Origin: Aliidiomarina iranensis
GTDB taxonomy: Bacteria; Pseudomonadota; Gammaproteobacteria; Enterobacterales; Alteromonadaceae
NCBI RefSeq assembly: GCF_003987135.1
Contig: NZ_PIPJ01000002.1
Span: 1-64,000 of the forward strand
Reading direction: 5' to 3'
DNA: 64,000 nt
In this document: in pieces, positions 55,472 through 63,393 of the stretch
Layout of the letters: each line of letters starts with the position of its first letter
How positions within the stretch are numbered: position 1 is the first letter of the stretch
Made by a program: the position numbers and the translations under genes
Notes under the pieces: generated by a model
Seen by the model: the letters and a program-made list of their open reading frames with translations, nothing else
Told to the model about the DNA's origin: nothing
Databases searched by the model: none

Positions 55472-56556
55472 AGCGTTTTTACGCCTCAGCCGCGTTGGTT
55501 TGTTTAAGTGTTCTAGCGTGGTGCGCCGGGTTCGGTGTTGCCCCGAGTTTAGCAGCCGAGAGCGAGTTGACACAGCGCTACCTCGAACCCCAAAGCAAAT
55601 GGCCTACACTTCATGAAAATGCTCATGCAGATGTGGCTGCACTGCCTGAACCTCTCGAAACTAATGCGGATATAGTGCAACTTGGGGAACAGTTATTCCA
55701 CGATCCGGGTTTATCACGGGATGGGAGTGTGAGTTGTGCAAGTTGCCACAAAAGTTCAGCCCACTTTGCCGATACCGTGCGTATTTCGCCTGGAGTAGAA
55801 GGCAGAGAAGGGCGCAGAACATCACAAATGCTTCGGCTAGCAGGGCATTGGGATATTTTATTTTGGGATGGCCGAGTAGCGAATTTAGAAGCTTTAGTGG
55901 CACATCCGGTGCAAGATCCTATGGAAATGGATAGCACTATAGCTCACGTTGAGAGTTATGTAACTGCAAGTGATCGGTATTCGGAAATGTTTCAACATGT
56001 GTTTCAGCAACCGGCAACATGGAACCTTATTGCGGAAGCGATCGCGGAGTTTATGCGCGCGGTTGAACATCCACCCACGCGGTTCGATAAGTTCATGTAC
56101 GCAGTAGCTGAAGGAGATAAAGTAGCGGCTGCTGAACAGTTAAATGCTGAGGAGCGGTTAGGCCTCCATTTGTTTCGAACAAAAGCGGGTTGTGTACAGT
56201 GCCATGCTGGCGATCTATTTTCAGATCAGCGCATGCACAACATTGGTTTGGCCTATTACGGCCGGAGCTTTGAGGATCTCGGCCATTATCAAATCAGTGG
56301 TAATCCAGCTCACGTAGGGGCATTTAGAACGCCTTCGTTGCGTTATGTTGGGGAGCGCGAACACTTAATGCACAATGGCCTTTTCAATGACTTGCTCGGC
56401 ATTGTGCGCATGTATAGCCACGGTGGCGCTCGGCCAAAACCGCGAGGTGAGCAGGTAAATGATCCCTTATTTCCGGAAACATCAGAACTATTGCAGCCCT
56501 TTTCGTTGACGAAAGAGGAGGAGCAAGCGCTGGTGAAATTCTTGAATGCGCTGTGA
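55465..56556 (+). CDS. Di-haem cytochrome c peroxidase / MauG-like protein
   Basis: A 363-residue periplasmic protein from the ATG at 55465, with a signal peptide (cleavage expected near SLAAES) and two haem c motifs, CASCH (C91, C94, H95) and CVQCH (C243, C246, H247). FWDGRVANLEALVAHPVQDPMEM and FRTPSLRYV match the bacterial CCP/MauG family. These enzymes reduce H2O2 or, in MauG and MbnH, oxidise tryptophan in partner proteins. It overlaps the receptor gene by seven bases, making it the third gene of the Fur-boxed operon. Confidence 0.9.
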   Translation: MVKRFYASAALVCLSVLAWCAGFGVAPSLAAESELTQRYLEPQSKWPTLHENAHADVAALPEPLETNADIVQLGEQLFHDPGLSRDGSVSCASCHKSSAHFADTVRISPGVEGREGRRTSQMLRLAGHWDILFWDGRVANLEALVAHPVQDPMEMDSTIAHVESYVTASDRYSEMFQHVFQQPATWNLIAEAIAEFMRAVEHPPTRFDKFMYAVAEGDKVAAAEQLNAEERLGLHLFRTKAGCVQCHAGDLFSDQRMHNIGLAYYGRSFEDLGHYQISGNPAHVGAFRTPSLRYVGEREHLMHNGLFNDLLGIVRMYSHGGARPKPRGEQVNDPLFPETSELLQPFSLTKEEEQALVKFLNAL

Positions 56557-56571
56557 GGCAGCGCATTCAAG
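56541..56571. terminator. Hairpin spanning the peroxidase stop codon
   Basis: CTTGAATGCGCTG-TGAGG-CAGCGCATTCAAG has perfect 13-base arms with the TGA stop in the loop. There is no strong T run on the plus strand. It lies between convergent genes and probably ends both transcripts or protects their 3' ends. Confidence 0.65.
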
Positions 56572-56598
56572 GTGAAAATCAAGAACAATAGTTTTCAT

Positions 56599-57801
56599 TT
56601 AGTTACTGAGCGCGGGATTGCGAATTCGAGATCGTGTTAAGGCTATTTCACGACTTTGTAGAGCATTTTCAGAAAGTACAGTGATAGAAACTTTAGAGCC
56701 CTCAGCGCCACGAAGATTATCTTGTACATAGGTGGAATCGTGAGCATCTGTTAACGCAACACCGTTAATAGCAAGAATGGTATCGCCTACTGTTATTCCG
56801 GCCCTCGATGCGCCACTTGGGTGAAATAATCCGTGAACTTGAAAGCGACCACGTATCTCATTGGGAAGCATAATGCCTATTCCTACAAACTCGGAAAGTG
56901 GTGCTGCAGCGGAAAAACGCTGACAAGCGGTATTGGCAACAGTTTGGTTATTCCACATACAAGAGGTTCCCAATAGCTGATTGTTGTTATAGGTGTAGAA
57001 CCAGCCGTAAATAGCATTCTGGAAGGTGGTATACATGTTACTCATATTGCGCCCAGTGAAGGTTCGTACCCGCCGCATTTCATTATCATAGGGGCTATCC
57101 GTGATAGTTAAACTGTTGAATTGTGGAAACTCAGCGTAAGTCATTTGGGTCCCACTAATTTGGCCATTGTTAAACTCATAGCTTTGCGCAGACCAGCTGG
57201 TTTGATCGCTACCAAAATACTCTGATTGGCTGCGAACACTTGATATAGATTGCCATTGGCCGCGTTGGGTATTATTAACGAGTTCACCCTTGATGCGTGC
57301 TGTGTAAGTTGTATTTTGCTGCGTGTTACTTGCCAACATTGTATTCGTTGAATAGGAAACAATGGCTTCAAACGGGCCAGAGATCTCACCATTATTACAC
57401 TCACCAGCAAGAAGGTGGACCTGAATTGGTGACATCGTCGTTCTTTGATTTAAACTTCTAGCCCCCATTCGTATGATGCTCTTGCTCACATTCATGGGTG
57501 CATTTTGCGATATGATGTAAGCGCTGTTTTGGTTAACTTCACAGGGCTGGGCATTACCTGTGTTGAAAGTTTGCGAATTGTTTGCCCAAGATTTGTAATG
57601 CGCAACCACATTCTGATAGTGGGCGGTTTCTTCGGTAGTTAGTGTAGGTTGTTCTTTTCCACCGGGAATGGAGGAATTAGCTGCATCAGCTAAACTTTGT
57701 AATGCGGCCCTTTGATACATCGGCCGAGTATCAACGCAACCCGATAAAGTAATAGCTAACACTGAAATAACGGCTAGGGCCGTAATAGTTGAGTTTTTCA
57801 T
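56599..57801 (-). CDS. PDZ-domain lipoprotein, unknown function
   Basis: A 400-residue lipoprotein from the ATG at 57801: signal ending LSGC (lipidated C22), a large Asn/Thr/Gln-rich middle (about 40-300) with no recognised domain, and a C-terminal PDZ (about 305-390, FHPSGASRAGITVGDTILAINGV). The composition of the middle suggests an extended beta protein in the periplasm or outer membrane. PDZ domains bind peptide ends or partner tails; no protease domain is present. It is a single gene, convergent with the di-haem peroxidase and upstream of tRNA-Val on the opposite strand. Confidence 0.75.
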   Translation of the reverse strand: MKNSTITALAVISVLAITLSGCVDTRPMYQRAALQSLADAANSSIPGGKEQPTLTTEETAHYQNVVAHYKSWANNSQTFNTGNAQPCEVNQNSAYIISQNAPMNVSKSIIRMGARSLNQRTTMSPIQVHLLAGECNNGEISGPFEAIVSYSTNTMLASNTQQNTTYTARIKGELVNNTQRGQWQSISSVRSQSEYFGSDQTSWSAQSYEFNNGQISGTQMTYAEFPQFNSLTITDSPYDNEMRRVRTFTGRNMSNMYTTFQNAIYGWFYTYNNNQLLGTSCMWNNQTVANTACQRFSAAAPLSEFVGIGIMLPNEIRGRFQVHGLFHPSGASRAGITVGDTILAINGVALTDAHDSTYVQDNLRGAEGSKVSITVLSENALQSREIALTRSRIRNPALSN

Positions 57802-57937
57802 TCTGGTTACTCTGTTATTAAGTTGTTTAATATATAGGCAAATCCTTTGATAAAAGCACGAAAAAATTAAAAATACTTGCAGCTTTTGAGGCAGAGCTCT
57901 ATCATGCACACCGCCTACAATCCGGGCTTCAAAATGT

Positions 57938-58014
57938 GCGTCCTTAGCTCAGTTGGTTAGAGCACCACCTTGACATGGTGGGGGTCGGTGGTTCGAGTCC
58001 ACTAGGACGCACCA
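57938..58014 (+). tRNA. tRNA-Val (GAC)
   Basis: A complete 77-base cloverleaf with encoded CCA. The acceptor arms GCGTCCT/AGGACGC pair fully, the D-arm starts AGCTCAGTTGGTTAGAGC, the anticodon stem CCACC/GGTGG encloses TTGACAT with anticodon GAC at 57972-57974, and the T-arm carries GGTTCGAGTCC. GAC reads GUC/GUU valine codons. It is a single tRNA with no visible integrase next to it. Confidence 0.98.
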
Positions 58015-58177
58015 ATTCTTTACTTCCGTAAATCTCCTAGTATCCTACTTCATATATTTTCGCAGGCCCCTGTGTATTAATCTGTAGCGGCGGGCGACGT
58101 TTTTGAACTAGATAATTCTACTGAGTAGATTGCTTTCTGCTTAGTGTTTCGATCAATCTAATATTTGGCACAGATTT

Positions 58178-58723
58178 ATGAAAAATGCATTGCAAGAACA
58201 GTTGTTAAAAGCCGGTTTGGCAGACGAAAAGAAGCTAAAAACCTTAAAGAAAGAGCGGCATAAACAGCGGAAGCAAGCGGGTAAAAAGCAAGTTATTGTT
58301 AATGAAGCAACGGTTTTAGCCGAGCAACAGCGATTAGAAAAAGTAGCTCGCGATAAAGAATTGAATCGTCAGCGGCAGGCGCAACTGCAAGAACGCGCAG
58401 TGGCAGCGCAAGTGCGCCAATTAATAACGGTTAACCGTATTAGCCACCAAGGTGAAGTAGCATTCAATTTTGCTGATGATAATCTGGTGAAGCGTTTATA
58501 TGTAAATCAAAAAATACATAATGAGTTGAGTAAAGGCAAATTGGCTATTGTCCGTGACGATACCGGTTACGCATTGATTCCAACGCAAATAGCAGAAAAA
58601 ATTCAACAGCGCATGCCCGATGTGATTGTTCTTATGAATAGCCAAGATGCCCCGAGCGATAAAACTGATGTAGATGACGACCCTTATGCGGATTACAAGA
58701 TTCCAGATGATTTAATGTGGTGA
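58178..58723 (+). CDS. DUF2058 protein (YaiL-like)
   Basis: A 181-residue protein with a very basic, coiled-coil N-terminal half (about 10-100, many Lys, Arg and Gln: KKERHKQRKQAGKK) and a more compact C-terminal half with NFADDNLVKRLYV and GYALIPTQIAEKI, as in the YaiL/DUF2058 nucleoprotein family. It is probably nucleic-acid-binding and cytoplasmic; its role is unknown. Confidence 0.85.
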   Translation: MKNALQEQLLKAGLADEKKLKTLKKERHKQRKQAGKKQVIVNEATVLAEQQRLEKVARDKELNRQRQAQLQERAVAAQVRQLITVNRISHQGEVAFNFADDNLVKRLYVNQKIHNELSKGKLAIVRDDTGYALIPTQIAEKIQQRMPDVIVLMNSQDAPSDKTDVDDDPYADYKIPDDLMW

Positions 58724-58739
58724 TAGGTTAATGAAAGTA

Positions 58740-58764
58740 AATTTGTTAAATATTTTAACAAATT
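58740..58764. promoter_or_regulatory. Perfect AT-rich 11-3-11 inverted repeat
   Basis: AATTTGTTAAA-TAT-TTTAACAAATT lies between the DUF2058 gene and the CsgG-like operon, 73 bases before the latter. With no T run after it, it looks more like an operator than a terminator. Confidence 0.5.
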
Positions 58765-58837
58765 AGTAGTATTTACGGCGTGCTCTGCTAGTATTCCTAA
58801 CTCACAAAAAATAACAATTAAACTAAACGGAGTTAGT

Positions 58838-59809
58838 ATGAAAACTAAATTCCTCGCGCTAGCAATAGCAGCCGCGATTTGTTCCGGCTGCGCATCTCAA
58901 GCCCCAGCTCCATCACCATCAAACTCACAAATTAGTGACCAACAGCAGTTGGAAGCTCAGCAGCAAATTCTTCAGCAAGCCCCAGAATCGGTGCAATTAA
59001 AGCGAAAAATAGCAGTGGGTCGGTTATCGAACGAAACCAATTACGGCCGCTCACTATTGAGGGGCGCCGATGAGGGGCTTTTCGATAATAAGATTGCTGA
59101 TATGTTCAATCAAGCGATCGTGAACACGAATAATTTTTTAATCTTTGAGCGTCAAGATATTTCTCTCTTAGAAAATGAGGTTGCTTTGAATGACCGTGTT
59201 TCAGAGATGGTTGGTGTTGATACCCTAGTGATCGGCTCACTCACTGAATTTGGCCGTTCCACAACGGGTGAACGTGGTTTCTTATCGAGCAGTGCAAAAC
59301 AAGAAGCAACTGCAACCGTTGATATTCGGTTAGTAGACGTTGCAACCGGACAGGTAATCGCGTCGGTTACCGGAACTGGCAGCTCTTCTAATGAACAATC
59401 TCGAACCATGGGGTTCGGCTCGGTATCTGGTTACGATGGCAGCCTGAATGACCAAGCCATTGGTGCCGCAGTGAATGCTGCTGTAGCAAAAATGTCGAGT
59501 TTATTGTTAGAGAATCCTTGGTCTGCCGATATTTTGGCAGTAGAGGAAGGAAATATTTATATTAGCGGCGGTGAAGCACAAGGAATCAAAATTGGGCAAA
59601 CCTTCGCTGTAAAAACAAAGGGTAGACGTGTTAACTCAGGCACAACCGGCGCCATGATAACGTTGCCAGGATCAGAAGTAGCCAAGCTTGAAATTGCTGG
59701 TACTTTCGGCCGCACCGAGCTTGATCAAGGTTCGTTCGGAACGTTAACAGAAGGTTCAATTGATGGCTATGACATGGCAACCTTGGAAATTGTGGAGTTA
59801 GCAAAATGA
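58838..59809 (+). CDS. CsgG/HfaB-family lipoprotein
   Basis: A 323-residue lipoprotein (signal ending CSGC, lipidated C18), a Pro/Gln-rich linker (about 20-55), then a CsgG-type domain (about 58-225, KIAVGRLSNETNYGRS, LIFERQDISLLENE and VDTLVIGSLTEFG). A C-terminal extension about 230-323 is FlgT-like. CsgG itself forms the curli export pore, but many paralogues are LpoB-like periplasmic proteins without pores. No curli genes are present. It heads a four-gene coupled lipoprotein operon, overlapping the next start by four bases. Confidence 0.85.
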   Translation: MKTKFLALAIAAAICSGCASQAPAPSPSNSQISDQQQLEAQQQILQQAPESVQLKRKIAVGRLSNETNYGRSLLRGADEGLFDNKIADMFNQAIVNTNNFLIFERQDISLLENEVALNDRVSEMVGVDTLVIGSLTEFGRSTTGERGFLSSSAKQEATATVDIRLVDVATGQVIASVTGTGSSSNEQSRTMGFGSVSGYDGSLNDQAIGAAVNAAVAKMSSLLLENPWSADILAVEEGNIYISGGEAQGIKIGQTFAVKTKGRRVNSGTTGAMITLPGSEVAKLEIAGTFGRTELDQGSFGTLTEGSIDGYDMATLEIVELAK

Positions 59810-60135
59810 TTAAGTTCAAACATTTAGCGCTAGTAAGCGTGTTGTGCGTGGCCGCCAATGGTTGTGTATATCAGCCGAATCAAACAACGCAAGCGATTGA
59901 TGATAGGCCGCAAGTGAGTATTGCTTGGAAGCATCGCTCAATAACGCCGGAAACCGCCTATCTTTATATCGATGGCCAAAACTTTGGAGCGGTATCTCAA
60001 TTTCTTTATCCCAATAATTCAGTGGGTGTGTTAATTGGTGAGCACCTTGTTGAAGTGCGTGCAAATGGCAGTGTGATTTATTCGCAACAACAGTACTTTG
60101 GTGAGAAGCAAAGTTATACCGTGGAGATACGCTAA
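59806..60135 (+). CDS. Small lipoprotein of the CsgG/DUF4810/DUF799 operon
   Basis: A 109-residue lipoprotein with signal ending ANGC (lipidated C20) and a small beta-rich mature domain with YLYIDGQNFG and GEHLVEVRANG, reminiscent of PEGA-type modules. I do not recognise a named family. The start overlaps the CsgG stop (ATGA) and its stop overlaps the next start (TAATG). Confidence 0.75.
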   Translation: MIKFKHLALVSVLCVAANGCVYQPNQTTQAIDDRPQVSIAWKHRSITPETAYLYIDGQNFGAVSQFLYPNNSVGVLIGEHLVEVRANGSVIYSQQQYFGEKQSYTVEIR

Positions 60136-60488
60136 TGAGCCAACTACGATTAATTTTACTGGCTTTAAGCTCACTCACTTTAGTGGCATGTGCCAGTAAC
60201 CAAGGGCTTTATAATTGGGCGAATTATGAGGAAACTTTATTCGTTAACTATCATGAGCCCGCTGTAAAAGAACAAATGCTCGATGGATATCTTAATTATA
60301 TCACTGCGTATGATACCCAAGGTAAACGTTTAGGCCCGGGGCTCTATGCCGAAGCAGGCACCTTTATGCTTGAACGTGGCGATTCGGAGAGTGCGATAAA
60401 ATTCTATGAACTGGAACGCGATAACTGGCCAGAGAGTGAACTATTAATGAATACGTTAATTAAAAATCTGCAGGAGCGTGCACAGTGA
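60135..60488 (+). CDS. DUF4810 lipoprotein
   Basis: A 117-residue lipoprotein (signal ending VACA, lipidated C19) with the DUF4810 pattern: LYNWANYE near 25-32, then a TPR-like pair of helices with PGLYAEAGTFMLERGDSESAIKFYELER. DUF4810 genes are usually found between CsgG-like and DUF799 genes, as here. Overlaps both neighbours. Confidence 0.85.
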   Translation: MSQLRLILLALSSLTLVACASNQGLYNWANYEETLFVNYHEPAVKEQMLDGYLNYITAYDTQGKRLGPGLYAEAGTFMLERGDSESAIKFYELERDNWPESELLMNTLIKNLQERAQ

Positions 60489-61162
60489 GTTATGGAAAAG
60501 GAATTTTAGCGGCTCTTTTGGTTGTTGTTCTCGCTGGTTGCGTATCTACCGGGCCTGATACCGAGTTTTTACAACCGGTACATGAGCACAAACCGCGTTC
60601 GGTGTTAATTGTTCCAGTAAAGAATGAAACCATCGATGTTCAGGCTCCAACATCTGTATTAGCAACCTTACCAATGGTTTTAGCGGAGCGTGGCTATTAC
60701 GCTTTTCCAGTGAATACGGTTAAAACATTGCTTGAGAACGAAGGCTATTATGAGGCAGCAGAAGTGCATAATGCACCGCCTGAGGCTTTGGCAAGCATGT
60801 TTGGCGCCGATACAATCCTGTACGTAACCATTCACGAGTGGGATGCAAAGTATATCATTCTCTCAACAACTACTACCGTTGATTTCGAATATCGGTTGGT
60901 AAATCATGATGGCACCGAACTTTGGCATGCGCGCAAATCATTGGCGTATAACCCAAACAATCAAAACAGCTCAGGAAATCCGTTAGTCGATTTATTTGCT
61001 ATGGCGATTACGGCAGCTATCGAACGTGCTGCGCCTAATTACCTGCCACTTACGCGTACAGCAAATGCGGAAGCTTTTCGGAATGGTCAACGAGGCTTAC
61101 CACCGGGCCCATACGATCCCTTGTACATCGAGTACTACAATGGCTTAGCTATTAACGAGTAA
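60485..61162 (+). CDS. DUF799 (GNA1162-like) lipoprotein
   Basis: A 225-residue lipoprotein with signal ending LAGC (lipidated C19) and the DUF799 blocks SVLIVPVKNETIDVQAP, LAERGYYAFPV and GADTILYVTIHEWD. Neisseria GNA1162 is a surface-exposed member; its fold resembles TolB N-terminal/LpoB-type domains. It begins with GTG overlapping the DUF4810 stop (GTGA). Terminator follows. With CsgG and DUF4810 it may form an outer-membrane-anchored complex. Confidence 0.85.
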   Translation: MSYGKGILAALLVVVLAGCVSTGPDTEFLQPVHEHKPRSVLIVPVKNETIDVQAPTSVLATLPMVLAERGYYAFPVNTVKTLLENEGYYEAAEVHNAPPEALASMFGADTILYVTIHEWDAKYIILSTTTTVDFEYRLVNHDGTELWHARKSLAYNPNNQNSSGNPLVDLFAMAITAAIERAAPNYLPLTRTANAEAFRNGQRGLPPGPYDPLYIEYYNGLAINE

Positions 61163-61183
61163 ACTACAGTACTAAACAAATTC

Positions 61184-61212
61184 AAACCGAGATTCGTCTC
61201 GGTTTCTTTGTT
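61184..61212 (+). terminator. Rho-independent terminator after the lipoprotein operon
   Basis: AAACCGAGA-TTCG-TCTCGGTTT, a nine-base perfect stem with a UUCG tetraloop, followed by CTTTGTTT. Confidence 0.88.
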
Positions 61213-61217
61213 TCTGG

Positions 61218-61249
61218 CTGTCATGTTTTTGTCATGAAATGGCTATAGT
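61218..61249 (+). promoter_or_regulatory. Pho box and -10 upstream of ppk
   Basis: CTGTCAT-GTTT-TTGTCAT (61218-61235) matches the PhoB direct-repeat consensus (two CTGTCAT heptamers four bases apart) with one mismatch. A -10-like TATAGT at 61244-61249 follows. This predicts phosphate-starvation induction of ppk-ppx. Confidence 0.75.
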
Positions 61250-61322
61250 TTAGCAATATATTTATAAGAAGTGCCCGAAGATCTCATAGGTGTTCCGGAT
61301 TGTTAGGCTAGAGGGTTATCCG

Positions 61323-63383
61323 TTGAAGTTTTTTGCGAAAGAATTGAGTTGGTTGGCGTTTAATGAGCGCGTATTGCAGGAAGCAGCCGACAAATCAGTG
61401 CCTGTGATTGAGCGTGTGCGCTTTTTAGGTATCTTTTCTAGCAACATGGATGAATTTTTTCAGGTTCGTGTGGCTGATGTGCGGCGCAAGATCTTCTTTG
61501 CCAAAGATAATGAAGAAAAAGAAGCCGCACAGCGCTTACTGAGGCAAATTCAAGATAAAGTTATTGCCTTGCAGCTAAAGTTTGATGAAATTCAGAATGA
61601 AGTTGTTATCGCCTTAGCGCGGAAAAATATTTTTATCATCAACGAACAGCAACTTACTGACGCTCAGCGTGATTGGGTTGTTTCTTACTTCCACGACAAG
61701 ATTAAGCGATACATTGTGCCGCTTATCATTTCCCCAAAATCGAACCTGTTAAAACATTTAAAAGAAGATCGTATTTATTTCGGTGTGGAACTGCAGATGG
61801 CGAATGAGCTACTTTATGCGGCTGTTGAAGTGCCCACGGAAGAAGTTCCCCGCTTTGTGCGTTTACCCCATCAAAAAAGTAAGCGGCGCAAAGATGTGAT
61901 TCTTCTCGATAATATTATTGCTATGTGCCTCGGGCAAGTTTTGCATTTAATGTTTGATTGCGCCGATATTCGTTCGTATTCCTTTAAACTTACTCGAGAT
62001 GCCGATTATCGGCTTCCACACGACATTGACCAGGGTTTGTTGGAGCGAATGGAAGAGGGCATTAAACAACGCGAACAGGCTGATCCTGTGCGCTTAGTTT
62101 ACGATAGGGCGATGCCAGAAGCGATGTTGAAGTTCCTGTGCAAGAAACTCCACATGAACGAGTATGATTCTCGAGTGGCTGGTGGGAGTTACCGCAATAC
62201 CCGTGATTACCAAAAGTTCCCAAATTTTGGCCGCAAAAGCCTAGCGTATCCGCCCATGCCTGCGATCGAGCACCCGCGATTTTTGCGCGATAGTAATGTG
62301 TTTGAAGTGATTGCGAAACGTGATGTATTACTCTATTTCCCGTACCATAAATTTGCGCATGTAACGGAGATTTTGCGGCAAGCAGCCTATGATCCTGCTG
62401 TGCGCAAGATACAAATTTGCGTTTATCGCGTGGCCCCGAACTCGCGAATTATGCGTTCGCTGATGGAAGCGGTTCACAACAATAAACACGTTAAGGTTAC
62501 GATTGAACTACAAGCTCGGTTTGATGAGGAAGCGAATATTGAACTTGCCAAAGAACTCACCGATGCAGGCGTGCATGTAGTGTTTGGCATTTCGGGTTTG
62601 AAGGTGCATGCAAAATTATTTTTGATTCATCGCGAGGAGGCATCGGGCGTTCGCCGTTATGCCTATATTGGCACTGGCAACTTCAATGAGAAAACGGCGA
62701 AGGTGTATACGGATTTTGCGTTAATGACCGCGAGCCCCGAAATTTGTAGTGACGTTGAGAACGTTTTTACCTACTTAGATACGCCTTACTTACGGCCAAA
62801 CCTTAATAAGTTAATGGTTTCCCCAGTGAATTTGCGAGAACGCTTCGTAGCTCTGTTGGAGGTCGAAATTGCAAATGCGCAGCAAGGCAAGCGAGCCGAG
62901 TTATTGGTGAAAGTGAATAATTTGGTGGATGAAGCCATTATTGTTCAGCTATACCGGGCTAGCCGGATGGGCGTTAAGATTCGCTGTATTGTTCGTGGTA
63001 TGTGCTCTTTAAGAGCTGGCGTACCGGGCCTAAGTGAAAATATTGAAGTGCGTAGTATCGTTGATCGATTTTTGGAACATCCGCGCGTATATTGGTTTTA
63101 TCAGGATGGGGCGAACAAGGTGTTTATGTCGTCTGCGGATCTAATGACTCGAAATATTGATCATCGCGTGGAAGTTGCGTGCCCGCTCGAGGATCCGGAA
63201 TGTAAACAACAAGTAATGGACATTATGCAGCTACAGTGGAAAGATAACTGCAAGGCTCGATTGATTGATGCAGACCAACGCAACGAGTACGTAAACCGTG
63301 GCAACAAGAAAAAAGTGCGCAGCCAAGTGGAGATTTTGAATTATTTGCTGGCACACGCTCGTAGCAGCAATTCTCCAGAATAG
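61323..63383 (+). CDS. ppk: Polyphosphate kinase Ppk1
   Basis: Ppk makes polyphosphate from ATP and reverses it. From the TTG at 61323 (AGAGGG seven bases upstream) the product is 686 residues, as in E. coli (688), and starts MKFFAKELSWLAFNERVLQEA, matching the family; the frame is open a little further with a GTG at 61290. The active site HAKLFLI with the phosphorylated histidine, GTGNFNEKTAKVYTD, LVRGMCS-like IVRGMCSLR and DLMTRNIDHR are present. Pho box upstream; ppx follows after 10 bases. Confidence 0.96.
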   Translation: MKFFAKELSWLAFNERVLQEAADKSVPVIERVRFLGIFSSNMDEFFQVRVADVRRKIFFAKDNEEKEAAQRLLRQIQDKVIALQLKFDEIQNEVVIALARKNIFIINEQQLTDAQRDWVVSYFHDKIKRYIVPLIISPKSNLLKHLKEDRIYFGVELQMANELLYAAVEVPTEEVPRFVRLPHQKSKRRKDVILLDNIIAMCLGQVLHLMFDCADIRSYSFKLTRDADYRLPHDIDQGLLERMEEGIKQREQADPVRLVYDRAMPEAMLKFLCKKLHMNEYDSRVAGGSYRNTRDYQKFPNFGRKSLAYPPMPAIEHPRFLRDSNVFEVIAKRDVLLYFPYHKFAHVTEILRQAAYDPAVRKIQICVYRVAPNSRIMRSLMEAVHNNKHVKVTIELQARFDEEANIELAKELTDAGVHVVFGISGLKVHAKLFLIHREEASGVRRYAYIGTGNFNEKTAKVYTDFALMTASPEICSDVENVFTYLDTPYLRPNLNKLMVSPVNLRERFVALLEVEIANAQQGKRAELLVKVNNLVDEAIIVQLYRASRMGVKIRCIVRGMCSLRAGVPGLSENIEVRSIVDRFLEHPRVYWFYQDGANKVFMSSADLMTRNIDHRVEVACPLEDPECKQQVMDIMQLQWKDNCKARLIDADQRNEYVNRGNKKKVRSQVEILNYLLAHARSSNSPE

Positions 63384-63393
63384 GCCCATCTTT

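Noticed and set aside
57938-58014. Integration hot spot at tRNA-Val
   Set aside because: No integrase gene and no direct repeat of the tRNA 3' end were seen nearby.
58838-59809. Curli export gene csgG
   Set aside because: No csgA, csgB, csgE or csgF nearby and the neighbours are DUF4810/DUF799, pointing to a different CsgG-like system.
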